A stretch of DNA of 64,000 bases from Mya arenaria. Its lineage: Eukaryota > Mollusca > Bivalvia > Myida > Myidae. The stretch spans positions 2,564,001-2,628,000 of the forward strand of contig NC_069130.1 of NCBI RefSeq assembly GCF_026914265.1. Direction: 5' to 3'. A program made the translations under genes and the position numbers. This document shows positions 21,291 through 32,672 of this stretch, piece after piece; position 1 is the stretch's first letter; every line of letters begins with the position of its first letter. The notes beneath the pieces were generated by a model. It made no database searches and had not been told where the DNA came from. It was given only the letters and a program-made list of their open reading frames with translations.

Positions 21291-22374
21291 TTTTTTGTCA
21301 GTTGTGTAACTTCTAAATTACACAACATATTTAAATAAAACAATACATGCATGATAAAAAAAAGATGCAGTGTGCAGTAACATTGAAGTTATGGCCTCTT
21401 TTCAAAGGAATGGTTTGCCATTCCTGTGTCCAGGCGGCATTTGGAGGTATTCGTCACTCCTCTAACAGCTCTAGTTTAAATATGTAACAGTATTTGTGAC
21501 CAAGAATGTATATTTATGTGAAAATAACGACTCTAATGACAAATTTAATCCGGTTTAGATCACGGTCGGTATATATTGAACAACTTTGTCATTATCATTC
21601 AACATCGATGCCTTATACGACTATATATGATATCGCCTTGTGTTAAATGGTAGCGCGTTGTAGCGTTACAGGGATACATACGAAATGTAAAAAAAGTATC
21701 CCTGATCGCTCATTATTGTAGCTGTTGCGGCAGGGTGACTTCCGGTTTATAACGCAGTATAATAACAGCGATAAATACTGACTAATTATCATTCCAGGTT
21801 TGTTATAATTTATTTGTTTTTATTAAATTTGTCATTTTAATGAGTTTATATTACATTGTTGTGATATTATTTGAATGTCGTGAGCTATAAATCGCTTGAC
21901 TGTTTACCTAGACAGTTTGTTCTGGTGGGTGGGGTAGATGGTTTAGAAAAGACTGCGGTTACTATTCTTATTGGAGTATTATTAACAACAAATAATTCTC
22001 ACCTATTCTAAAACATATGTTTTGAAAATTAACACAAATAATACATTAGTCTGTTTTACTATCTGACAGTCATAATCTAATGAGGAATCTGTATGTACAT
22101 TACCAGGTTTAACTAAGTCTTCTGAATGATTTGATACTAGTTAGTTATGTTTAAATATTATGATGGCCACCGGACTAGTCGCATACACCCAGGCCTGGAA
22201 TTAAATTGGGGTCCAGATTTTCTTAAAACACATCCATAAATAAGTCTGAGAGTAACTTACTTTTTTATAAAAATTATAATTATCCTTTTTATGTTCCATT
22301 CCTTTCTTTACAGATAAAATGCTGATGTTATCTTTTGAGATCATTACTTTCAATGAAGAACATCTCTACGGGTA
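21291..22374. other. Pre-SLC5 spacer of unit 1
   Basis: From about 21480 it matches 28980-29700 and 56210-56515. It is the sequence that precedes SLC5 in the other units, but here no SLC5 gene follows. Nothing coding. Confidence 0.6.
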
Positions 22375-24212
22375 TGACTAAAATACGAAAATAGGCTATT
22401 TTCGCGAAAATAGGCTATTTTCGCGAAAATAGCTTTTTTGGCTAAAATACGAAAATAAGGTTATTTTTGATGAAAATAAGTTATTTTCGCGAAAATAACA
22501 TTTTTGACAAAAATTTAAGTTAGTTTTTTGATAAAATATATATATTATTTAATTTTATTTATTTATTTTTTTTTTTTTGGGGGGGGGGAATATGTTTTGG
22601 TAAAACTCTAAAAATAGGGTAAGTTTTGGCGAAAATAACATTTTGGAAAAAAATGTTAGTTTTTGAATAAAATAAAGTTATTTTCGCGGAAATAAGTTTT
22701 GGTAAAAATCTGAAAATAGGGTTAGTTTTGGCGAAAATAACATCTTTGACAAACATGTAGTTTGATAAAAATCTGGAAAGTTTTGGCGAAAATTACATTT
22801 TTTTGGTAATTATGTACTTAGTTTGGGCTAAAATAAAGTTATTTTCGCGAAAATAAGACTTTGATAAAAATCTAGTAAGTTTTGGCGAAAATACCATTTT
22901 TGACAAAAAAGTAGTTAGTTTTTGGATAAAATAAATTGTTTGGGGTGAAATAAGTTTGGGTAAAAATCTGAAAATAGGGTTATTTTGGGCGAGAATAACA
23001 TTTTGGACATGTGGGTATCTCCTTCAATACACTCGGAGTCAGCCAAAACGTGTTCGCCAAATACGGTTTTAAAGATAACATGAAATAGCAAAATATTTAT
23101 AAAAATCAAAGCACTGAAAGCTTAGTTATGAAAGGATGCTATATTCAACCCAATATTTTGTTTCAGGTATTCATCTTCAAAAACAAGAAGGCAAGTGTTC
23201 TTTAAAACTTTACCATAAAAATCGGGATGAGCAATACTATCAGCAATGAGCGATTTCAGACTACTATTGTTGTAGGACATATCTTTGATTGTTCCCTTTA
23301 GTTTTATCGTGTACCTGCTGCAGTAGCAATAACGGTCTATAAGTATGGGTCATTGTCATTAACTTAATCCGCTTAATGACAAACAAGTGTGTATAACCGC
23401 TTTGATGTTGCACATTTCGGAAGGAGGTGTGATCAACAGAAACATGTCAAAATACTATCAATTATCATTGTTCAATTTTCTTAAAAACACAATTGTTTCG
23501 AAACACTAATGCACCTGTCATATGTGTTATGTAGATCGAATAAAAGTTTTTTAATATTTTGGATTAAAAATTGTCAATTACGGCAACAGAAGAAGGTATT
23601 TTTCCCATTTTTTTTTAAATATTATTTTCGCGAAAAGAACTTTATTTTTGCCAAAAACTAACCACATAATTGTCAAAAATGTTATTTTCACCAAAACTGA
23701 CCCTACTTTCAGATTTTTATCAAAATCTGATTTTCGCAAAAATAACTTGATTTTAATAAACTAAATACATTATTGTCGAAAAATGTTATTTTCGCCAAAA
23801 CTAACTCTATTTTCATATTTATATCTCAATCTTATTTTCGCGAAAATAACTTTATTTTAGTAAAAACTAAATACATTATTGTCAAAAAATAGTTATTTTC
23901 GCCAAAACTAACCCTATTTTCATATTTACATCAGAATCTTATTTTTGCTAAAAAATTACTATATTTTGGTCAAAAATGTTATTTTCGCCAAAACCTATTT
24001 TCATATTTCTTTCAAAATCTTATTTTCGCGAAAATAACTTTATTTTTGCCCAAAACTTACTATATTTTTGTCAAAAATGTTATTTTCGCCAAAAGTAACT
24101 CTATTTTCATATTTCTTTCAAAATCTTATTTTCGCGAAAATAACTTTATTTTCATCAAAAATAACCTTATTTTCGTATTTTAGTCAAAAAAGCTATTTTC
24201 GCGAAAATAACC
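22375..24212. mobile_element. Foldback element with TTTTCGCGAAAA palindromes
   Basis: Long inverted arms (about 22375-22990 and 23590-24212) end in GACTAAAATACGAAAATA and its reverse complement. Each arm is itself a tandem array with the self-complementary TTTTCGCGAAAA recurring at least eight times in total. The middle (about 23000-23590) is unique. It interrupts a sequence continuous in unit 2 (29700-29720). No open frame of note; a poly-T/poly-G stretch lies at 22561-22588. Confidence 0.8.
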
Positions 24213-24352
24213 TAATAATTAATATAACCGCATCTCTACACTTGCCTGGGCTGCTAGATTGGTAACAACGTGATGGACAGCTAGCTGACAATTTTACCTA
24301 TGCATGCTGTTTCGTTCAGACCACACACACAAGAATAAAACATGCAGGGCCT
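24213..24352. other. Broken pre-SLC5 sequence and deletion junction
   Basis: GGGCTGCTAGATTGGTA and ACACACACAAGAATAAAACA match 29728-29790. The match stops after CATGCAGGGCCTA, where units 2 and 3 continue to SLC5. At about 24352 AFAP1-like intron begins instead, so SLC5 and the next unit's 5' exons are missing. Confidence 0.7.
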
Positions 24353-25149
24353 AATCCAAACATGTGTGCATTTGTTGGTCTAGGTGTTACTGTTAGGACA
24401 AACAAACACAATAGATATAGATAATCCAGCAACATACTTGATATAAAAACAGATTAAATTTTCTATCAGTTTTAAAAAGTAATTATAAATAAATAATGTT
24501 AATAATGAAATATCTAGTATTTTTAACACTACAGCATTGAATCCATATGAAGTATTGAACACACTATATAAAAAAATTATAAGCACTATCAAAATTTAAC
24601 AACAGTGTCAGAATAATTCCAACTAAAGATTAGAATGTTAATCAAACATAATAATTGAATTCAATTTAAGATTGTAGAACGTTATAATACTGGTTATTAT
24701 AACTTTTATGTAAAACTTTATCTGAAAGAACAATTATCTGAGAAGTTTGTCTTATATACTGAATAAGAATGGTCAATAACATATACTACGAGGATCTTCA
24801 AGAACATTCTTCCAAATAAAACATATCCTGATTAATTCATTCATACCATTTGTGAAAAGACATTATTTTAATATGTATAGGTAATCAGAAACCAGATTAT
24901 TAAAGAATGAAGTACTGAATTTAAAGCTCATATACATGTAACATAATGTAATATCTTGAAAAGTCATATAACAGGTTGAATCTGGTTGAACCAAGGCGAC
25001 CAGGGCTCCATTCCCAGTCTGAGCGCATGTAAGTTTGGTTATTGATCTTCAAGGGTTTTCACCCAACACAAGACCACACTTTTGTGCAACAACGGGCAAT
25101 CGAGAGTCACTTAGAATAAGTTAATTTAAACAATAGCATTAAAAAAAAC
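24353..25149. other. Orphan AFAP1-like intron fragment
   Basis: Diverged copy of 3885-4780 without any exon. It retains AATCCAAACATGTGTGCATT at the start and the CAAGAACATTCTTCCAAA motif seen just before the 48-bp array in unit 1. Confidence 0.65.
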
Positions 25150-25735
25150 CTTGAATCTTTGTTCGCTTGAATTCCTTTAATCTTAGTTCGCATGAATCCC
25201 TCAAATTTGAGTTGGCATACACCCCTCGAATCTTAACTTGATGCCCCCGAATCTTTATTGGCTTAAATCCCTCAAATCTTATTTGGATTGAACCCCTCAA
25301 ATCTTAATTTGATTGAACCCCTTGAATCTTTATTTGTTTGAGCAACTCGAATCTAAGTTGACATGAACCCTTCAAATCTTAGTTTGTATGAACCCCTCAA
25401 ATCTTAGCTGACTTGAACCCTTAGAATCTTAGTTAACTTGATGCCCTTGAATCCTAGTTGACTTGAACCACTTGAATCTCAGTTCACTTAAACCCCTCGA
25501 ATCATAGTTGACTTGATGCCCCCAGATCAATGTTGGCTTGAACCACTTGAATCTTAGTTCTCTTGAACCCCTCGTTTCTAAGTTGGCTTGAACCTCTCGA
25601 ATCTTAGTTCTCTTGAACCCTTCCAACCTTTGTTTGTTTGAAGCCCTCAAATCTCAGTTTGTTTGAACCTCTCAAATCTTAGTTTGTTTGAACCCCTGGA
25701 ATGTAATTCACTTTAATCCCATGATTCTTAGCGAT
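25150..25735. repeat. 25-bp minisatellite (AACCCCTCGAATCTTAGTTG)
   Basis: About 22 imperfect units of CTTGAACCCCTCGAATCTTA. Present only in unit 2. The minus-strand frame at 25429-25650 is a by-product. Confidence 0.85.
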
Positions 25736-25736
25736 G

Positions 25737-27303
25737 AGAACAGTGCTCCCCCTGGTTAAACTACTAAGGAAATGGGATATGGCTGACCAGTGCTTCACTT
25801 GGTCATATACTACTAAGATTAGGGGATATGGCTGACCAGTGCTCCCTTTGGTGATATACTACAGTAACTAAGATTATAATATATATAGTATATACCTTAT
25901 AAGAATGTTACAGAACATATACTACAAAATCATCAAGAACCCTTTTTCTAAATAAAACATGGCTTACCAGTGCCCCCCCCACCCCTGGTGATATACTTCT
26001 ACAGTTATGGTATATGTCTAACCTGTGCTCCCCCTGGTGTTATACTTCTAACGTCATGAGATATGGCTGACCAGTGCTCCCCTTGGTGATATACTACTAA
26101 GGTTATGGGATATGGCTGACCAGTGCTCCCCTTGGTAATATACTGCTAAGGTCATAAGTTATGGCTGACCAGTGCTCCCCTTGCTGATATGCTACTATGG
26201 TCATGGGAAATGGCTGACCAGTGCTCCCCAAGGCAATATACTGCTAAGGTTATGGGATATGGCTGACCAGTGCTCCCCTTGCTGATATGCTAATACGGTC
26301 ATGGGAAATAGCTGACGAGTGCTCCCCCTGGTGATATACAACTACTGTCATGGGATATGGCTGACCAGTGCTCCACCTGGTGATATACTACTAAGGTCAT
26401 GGGATATGGCTGACCAGTGCTCCCCATGGTGATACACTAGTAAGGTCATGGGATATGGCTGACAAGTCCCCCCTGGTGATATACTACTAAGATCGTAGGA
26501 TATGGCTGACCAATTCTCCCCCTGGTGATTTACTACTAAGGTCAAGGGATATGGCTGACCAGTGATCCCCCTGGTGATATGCTATTAAGGTCATGGGATA
26601 TGGCTGACCAGTGCTCCCCCTGGTAATATACTGCTAAGGTCATAAGTTATGGCTGACCAGTGCTCCCCTTGCTGATATGCTACTATGGTCATGGGAAATG
26701 GCTGACCAGTGCTCCCCAAGGCAATATACTGCTAAGGTTATGGGATATGGCTGACCAGTGCTCCCCTTGCTGATATGCTAATACGGTCATGGGAAATAGC
26801 TGACGAGTGCTCTCCCTGGTGATATACAACTACGGTCATAGGATATGGCTGACCAGTGCTCCACCTGGTGATATACTACTAAGGTCATGGGATATGGCTG
26901 ACCAGTGCTCCCCATGGTGATACACTAGTAAGGTCATGGGATATGGCTGACAAGTCCCCCCTGGTGATATACTACTAAGATCGTAGGATATGGCTGACCA
27001 ATTCTCCCCCTGGTGATTTACTACTAAGGTCAAGGGATATGGCTGACCAGTGATCCCCCTGGTGATATGCTATTAAGGTTATGGGATATGGCTGACCAGT
27101 CCTCCCCCTGGTGATATAAAACTAAGGTCATGTGATATGGCTGACCAGTGCTCCCCCTGGTGATTTACTACTAAGGTTATGGGATATGACTGACCAGTGC
27201 TCCCCCTGATGGTTTACTACTTAGGTAATGGGATATGGCTGACCAGTGCTCCCTATGTGATATACTACTAAGATTAGGGATATGGCTGATCAGTGATCCT
27301 CCT
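25737..27303. repeat. Expanded 48-bp minisatellite with 488-bp higher-order duplication
   Basis: About 30 units of GGATATGGCTGACCAGTGCT with CCCCCTGGTGATATACTACT. A block of about 488 bp (about 26095-26582) is repeated almost exactly at about 26583-27070, so whole groups of units were duplicated. It ends at the deletion junction with AFAP1 downstream sequence. Confidence 0.88.
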
Positions 27304-28156
27304 GGTGAGCCATTCTTAGACATTAAATCAAAGTTTAGAGCAAGCAGGGATCCACATTATGATGTTTTGTCTGTTAAGTTATCAAACTGTGAATTTTAGC
27401 ATTAAGCATGGTATTCATTTGAGACTGATACGTGATCAGCTTGGTTAATACTGTAGATCATTATCTAAATTTGCTTTTATGACATGCTTTATCTACAATC
27501 TACCAAATTCCTGTAGTGTGTGTGTATGTGTGCTGAATATTATGAATGAAAATTACTTATAGACTGTGCAACAGTTTATTATATTCGTATACATTTCAGT
27601 GTCTAGTTTGAATTTAAATGAGAAATCATTTTATTCATTATAACCGAATATAAACATGTAAATAACTGCTGAACATTTTACATTTACAAGTAAACGCTAT
27701 TTCTGTTATTCATTAAATATTATTATATTTTTTACATTATTTGTTGATATTCATGTGCTAGAACAATTGTTCACCGTGTTGTTTTTAACCTGTGTAATAT
27801 TATGAAACAGCTTTCTTAGTCAATTTTACTCCATTTTGGAACGAAAGAAACAAGTACATTAATTTTCATTCCCTTCTCAGAATCATGCAAAAACATTAAT
27901 TAAATATTGCGCAAAACAAGTTTTAAATATTCAAGGGCCATAACTCCGGAATGAATACTGCTATAGATATGGCTGATTATGGAAAGCAGTGCATCCCCTA
28001 TTTATTGCACTGGCGTCACAGTGGGGGCCAATTTCCTGTGTATTTGTTTATCGGCTCAGGGCCATTTAGGGTCCATTTATATAATAAAACCTCCAAAACT
28101 GCACAGCAGGATACTCAGATCGGGTATCTGTTAAGACGGAGAAAGCTTAAACTAGG
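27304..28156. other. AFAP1 downstream spacer in unit 2
   Basis: Copy of 17531-18675 with an internal deletion near 27990. No gene. Confidence 0.6.
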
Positions 28157-28233
<77 letters not shown>

Positions 28234-28438
28234 TTTATTACGGGCCTTTCGGCGAGTGCTCCTGTAAGAGTTTAAGTCATATTTGGTTTTTTAGCATAGT
28301 GCTCAGATAGAATGTAGCCCTGGTAAGGTATACCATCGTTGTTTAACGTGCACCTTACATCCCTCCTGGTAGAGGATTAGTACCTGCAATTCCTGGATTG
28401 ACAGTCAAGTGTATTACCACTATACCACGGATCCACTA
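28157..28438 (-). mobile_element. tRNA-derived SINE with long (AC)n tail
   Basis: Unit 2 ortholog of the SINE at 18676. Its tail is a GT run of about 74 bases on the plus strand (28158-28231), much longer than in units 1 and 3. Confidence 0.72.
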
Positions 28439-29940
28439 CAATGGCCATTTCTCTCTCTTTTCTACTTTTCTCTACATTTAACAGTAAAACACTGTTATGA
28501 AAGCCAGAATCTTACTAGTATATACTGTTTCATGTGAATACTTTCAACAATTTTAAGTTATGCAAAGGTTGACTGATTTCTTTGCAACACGATGACATCG
28601 TTGCAACCGACAACAGCAGCAAGGCTTTTATTAGAGAAAAACAACAGCCAACACTGTTGCCCTAGCTTGTATTAGTTAATACTTATACTATTTTTCGTGT
28701 GCTAGTTTAAATGTTCTTCATTGCTTTAGGTCAAACTTTGAGTGATGTTATACAGCTAATGCGAAACACACTGAATCATACAGGTTGTAATCAAACGAAA
28801 AAAGATACGACAGACATTCAGTTGTTTCAATCTTGAATATAAAATAGTTATTTTTCAATTCATATGTATGTATACATTTGGTTTGGTGATTTTAAATGGC
28901 ATTCATCTTAATAAGAGCGTTTATGGAATGCAATCGTTGCTTTCACATAAATAGACATTACGGCTCAAATAATACCGTTTATAGGTGTAGCGTTACAGGG
29001 ATGCATACGTAATGTCAAAATAAAAAAGTATCCCTCATCATTCAGTATTGTAGCTATTGCTGCAGGGTAACACCATTTTTTCCGGGTTATAACGAAGTAT
29101 AATAATAGCGATAAAAACGGACTAATATTATTCCAGGTTTGTTACAATTTATTTATTTTTATTAGATTTGTCAATTTAATGAGTTTATATTACATTGTTG
29201 TAATATTATTTGAATGTCATGAACTATAAATCGCTTGCCTGTTTACCTAAACAGTTTGTCATGGTGGGTGGGGTAGATGGTTCAGAAAATACTGCGGTTA
29301 CTATTCTTATTGGAGTATTATTAGCAACAAATAATTATCATCTTTTCTAAAACATTTGTTTTAAGAATTGACACAAATAATACATTAGTATGTTTTACTA
29401 TCTGACAATCATCTAATGAGGAATCTGTATGTATATTACCAGGTAATATGTCATGCTGTCACCTGCACCTGTGTAGTCTTCTGAATGATTTGGTACTAGT
29501 TAGTTATGTTTAAATAATATAACGGCCACCGGAATGGAATTAAATCGGGGTCCAGATTGTCTTAAAACCCACCCATAAATAAGTCTGAGAGCAACTTACT
29601 TTAAAAAGAAAAATATAATTACCCTTTTTATGTTCCATTCCTTTCTTTACAGATAAAATGCTGATGTTATCTTTTGAGATCATTACTTTCAATGAAGAAC
29701 ATAACTACAATTGATTGGGCTGCTAGATTGGTAGCAACGTGATGGACCACACACACAAGAGTATAACATGCAGGGACTATTAGTGTTTACCAATAATTTA
29801 ACTTGGATTGGCATAAAAATGGCGAAATTAAAGTGATTTTATATATCGTCATATACCTGTATCATAATTTTGTAAATGGGTTTAATTATTCGATATGAAC
29901 TGCAAACAAGCTTCATTGTATTTGTAACTCCATTCGTATA
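28439..29940. other. Upstream region of SLC5 (unit 2)
   Basis: Positions 28560-28970 are private to this unit. From 28980 the sequence matches 21655-22370 and 56385-56515. The last 100 bases before the start codon are nearly identical to unit 3 and include a TTTTATATAT stretch near 29837 that could serve as a TATA element (weak). Confidence 0.5.
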
Positions 29941-31821
29941 ATGACCGTCATGGATTATCCAATAAGGCTCCATGTGGCGGACTATGTTGTCCTTGGATTT
30001 GGAATAGCTGCATCTTTTGCAACAGGTGTCTTTTACGCAATCAAAGAGCGCAAACATTCAACGTTACTTCGGTTTCACAGAGGAGATGGAAAATTAAATG
30101 CCATTCCAGTGGCAATTTCGCTACTTGTGACGCTAGAATCTTCCATTTTCTACCTTGGATACCCGACTGAAATCTACATCTACGGATCAATGTATTGGCT
30201 AGTGAACATTGGATTAATTCTTGGTTTTCTTGCCATGTTTTTCATAATAATCCCCCTGTTCTACCCACTGCAAATTACAAGTGTGTATGAGTATCTTGAA
30301 ATGAGACACGAATCTAGACTACTTCGTCAGATTGCAATGTGGATGGGGACATTTGTCATGATAATATACGCGGGAATTGTCATTTTCGGGGCAGCTATAG
30401 CCATGGAATCAGTGACGGGGGTCCGTGTATGGGTCTTCATAATCGCAATCACAGTTTCCGCAGTAATATACACGTCGCTTGGTGGAATAAAAGCAGTTGT
30501 GGTCACCGACGTCGTACAAGGGGTGATAATGATGATCGTCATTTGCGCAGTTGTCATTTATGGAACTATAAAAGTAGGAGGATTTTCAGAAGTGATAGCT
30601 ATTAACAAGCCAGCTGGACGTTTGGATTTGATTGATTTCGACCCCAATCCTTACAAAAGACACACGTTCTGGACACTGGTCATAGGATATGGTTGGATTT
30701 GCGCGGGGATATCGTTTCGGCAACCAATTGTTCAAAGACTTAATTCTACTCGGTCTATAAATGAAGCCAAGAAGGTCGTAGCTCTCGCAATACCCGGATT
30801 CGTGATAATGCAAGCCCTTGTTATGTTTGAAGGTTTGGTGGCCTATGCCTATTTTTCAAACAAAAGATGTGACCCACTTGCTTCCGGAGCCATCTCAAAC
30901 CCTAACCAAATAGTGCCGTATCTGGTTATGGACCTTTTCCAGGACGTACCGGGCATTGCAGGGCTTTTTTTAGCTGCTCTATGCAGCGCGTCTCTGAGCA
31001 CAATTTCCTCTTTATTGAGTGGCGTCTCGGCCGTCGCATCGGAGGACATTGTTCGACCACGCTTGAAACACAAATCAGAAAAGTACCTGACTAATATTTC
31101 AAGACTCATAATTGTTTTGACTGGTGCAGTATGTATTGGCGTAGGGATACTCTTTAGCTACGTAGAGGGAGCCCCAATGGGACAAATTGCAGACAGCATT
31201 CTCGGCGCTGTGGATGGACCCGTTTCAGCAGTATTCTATCTCTCAATATTCTGCAAGTTCACAACACGGCGCGGTCTCTATGTCTGCATCGTAGTTGGTT
31301 TGTGTTTTGCCTTATGGATGTCACTTGGCTACAACTTCTCGCCAGGACGTAGGAAGACGCCATGGCTACCTCTTGGACCCACTGATGGATGTACAGTTAA
31401 CAACTTTACAACCTTCGACAATATATCTTTGAACCAGCAGAACACTTTTCAATCTCAAATAAATATAAGCACTATTTTGAACACAACGACTGGCAGCAGA
31501 GACGCAAATAACACGCCGTCTGTATGTTCCATTGATGGCAACAGTAGTACGCCTTTGAACTCGGGACGCACTGACGGACGCATTGAAGGGCTGGATTGGT
31601 TGTATTCTATTTCGTACATGTACATTTCATTACTTGTCTCAATCGTCACAATAACAACTGGTCTCATTGCAAGCAGGTTAACAAAAGACAGACCAAAACC
31701 CGTACCAAAATATTTGATGTTAAAGCTGAATCGGAGATTCCTTAAATGTATGCCAAATTATGCGGCACTAGCTGCAACGGAACCCCTTGAAAACGGAGAG
31801 CAACAAGAAAGCTCTTGCTAA
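29941..31821 (+). CDS. SLC5-family sodium/solute symporter, intronless (copy 1)
   Basis: A single open frame of 626 residues with no introns. The N-terminus has HVADYVVLGFGIAASFATG as TM1, then FHRGDGKLNAIPVAISLLVT. ITSVYEYLEMR, GGIKAVVVTDVVQG (the sodium-symporter signature) and DFDPNPYKRHTFW follow, with QPIVQR and, in the sodium-binding helix, CSASLSTISSLLSG, whose paired Ser residues match the Na2-site hydroxyls of NIS and SGLT. About 13 membrane segments can be traced. A 100-residue loop (about 485-545) carries several N-glycosylation sequons. Overall it resembles SLC5A5/A6/A8/A12 (iodide, multivitamin, monocarboxylate carriers); the substrate cannot be told. The first Met is used; a second lies four codons on. 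Lack of introns in a family normally split into about 15 exons suggests an old retrocopy origin (inference). Confidence 0.93.
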   Translation: MTVMDYPIRLHVADYVVLGFGIAASFATGVFYAIKERKHSTLLRFHRGDGKLNAIPVAISLLVTLESSIFYLGYPTEIYIYGSMYWLVNIGLILGFLAMFFIIIPLFYPLQITSVYEYLEMRHESRLLRQIAMWMGTFVMIIYAGIVIFGAAIAMESVTGVRVWVFIIAITVSAVIYTSLGGIKAVVVTDVVQGVIMMIVICAVVIYGTIKVGGFSEVIAINKPAGRLDLIDFDPNPYKRHTFWTLVIGYGWICAGISFRQPIVQRLNSTRSINEAKKVVALAIPGFVIMQALVMFEGLVAYAYFSNKRCDPLASGAISNPNQIVPYLVMDLFQDVPGIAGLFLAALCSASLSTISSLLSGVSAVASEDIVRPRLKHKSEKYLTNISRLIIVLTGAVCIGVGILFSYVEGAPMGQIADSILGAVDGPVSAVFYLSIFCKFTTRRGLYVCIVVGLCFALWMSLGYNFSPGRRKTPWLPLGPTDGCTVNNFTTFDNISLNQQNTFQSQINISTILNTTTGSRDANNTPSVCSIDGNSSTPLNSGRTDGRIEGLDWLYSISYMYISLLVSIVTITTGLIASRLTKDRPKPVPKYLMLKLNRRFLKCMPNYAALAATEPLENGEQQESSC

Positions 31822-32180
31822 AACATAAACTAATTTCCACATGCATGCACTATGGAAGGGCAAGGGGTTATACTTCCAAATCGCGAATTGAAATTTTAAT
31901 ACTGTTTTGTTTTTCATTTTCTATATGTGATAAAACTGTGCCTTTGGACCTAACTGTTGGCAAGCACATGTTGCCACTTCTAGAAGCATTTTAGAAAATC
32001 GTTACCGAAACATCAATCTATATGAACCCCATTTACTGATTTATGAGAGTTTATTTGATCTTCCTGTTATTTATGTTTTCTAAAAAGAATCTGTTGCTAT
32101 TTCAATCTATATATGATAGTTTACTATAACCAAACGGAAAAGTGTAATATGATTCGTGCTAAATGCTATTACGCTTTCTG
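31822..32180. other. SLC5 3' flank (unit 2)
   Basis: Nearly identical to 61820-62178 in unit 3. No clear AATAAA signal before the MITE. Presumably 3' UTR. Confidence 0.45.
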
Positions 32181-32672
32181 CTTTAAAGCTGCACTCTAAC
32201 AGTAAATAGAAATATATCATTTTTTGTGTATACTTTAATGCGATGCTTTATTTCTAGCACTCAAATTAAACAACTTAATTGTTAATTGTAATTAAATATA
32301 GCAAAGTAAGCACTCAACGACCTGAACATTTGTAAAATGAAATTTAATTAAAGACATTAACCTTTCAATTTCTTGTTTATTTGGCAAGTGCAAACCTCTG
32401 GCGGGAAGTCGATATTTTATTTGTCTCAGTTAAATTGTCTTTTATTTTTTCTTGGCACCAAAAACCATTTTTAGACTTGCCTGTTTTTAACTAACTAAGT
32501 TAGTTTGAACAGTAAAATATGTCAGATTTTACAAAATTAATGTGTTAGATTTTAAGTCCTCAATTTTAATATTTTGTGACTTCAAAACGTTTAAACGTTT
32601 AAACTTAAACCACAAGACAAAAAATAAAAAAAAGTTGTTGAAAAGTTCAATCTGTGAGAGTGCAGCTTTAAA
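32181..32672. mobile_element. MITE with TTAAAGCTGCACTC ends
   Basis: Left end TTTAAAGCTGCACTCTAACAG and right end CTGTGAGAGTGCAGCTTTAAA are inverted repeats of about 20 bp. The homologous locus in unit 3 is 62179-63224 and is about 550 bases longer. The interior has no open frame. Confidence 0.75.

Larger units (their letters stand above)
1..24352. repeat. Segmental duplication unit 1 (AFAP1-like intact, SLC5 lost)
   Basis: This block aligns in the same orientation with unit 3 from about 34722 to about 59790. Shared landmarks, in order, are the 130-bp GGTCA-rich repeat, a MITE, every AFAP1-like exon, the 48-bp and 27-bp minisatellites, the AFAP1 downstream region and the sequence just upstream of SLC5. 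It ends at about 24352, where the pre-SLC5 sequence (shared with 59765-59785) switches abruptly to AFAP1-like intron sequence found at about 3885. The left edge lies at or before the window start. Confidence 0.85.

Noticed and set aside
25150-27303. Regular direct repeats resembling a CRISPR array
   Set aside because: Units are contiguous with no unique spacers, and the genome is animal.
30327-31667. Several antisense and off-frame reading frames over SLC5 (also 60325-61665)
   Set aside because: Shadow frames of a clearly conserved membrane-protein gene.
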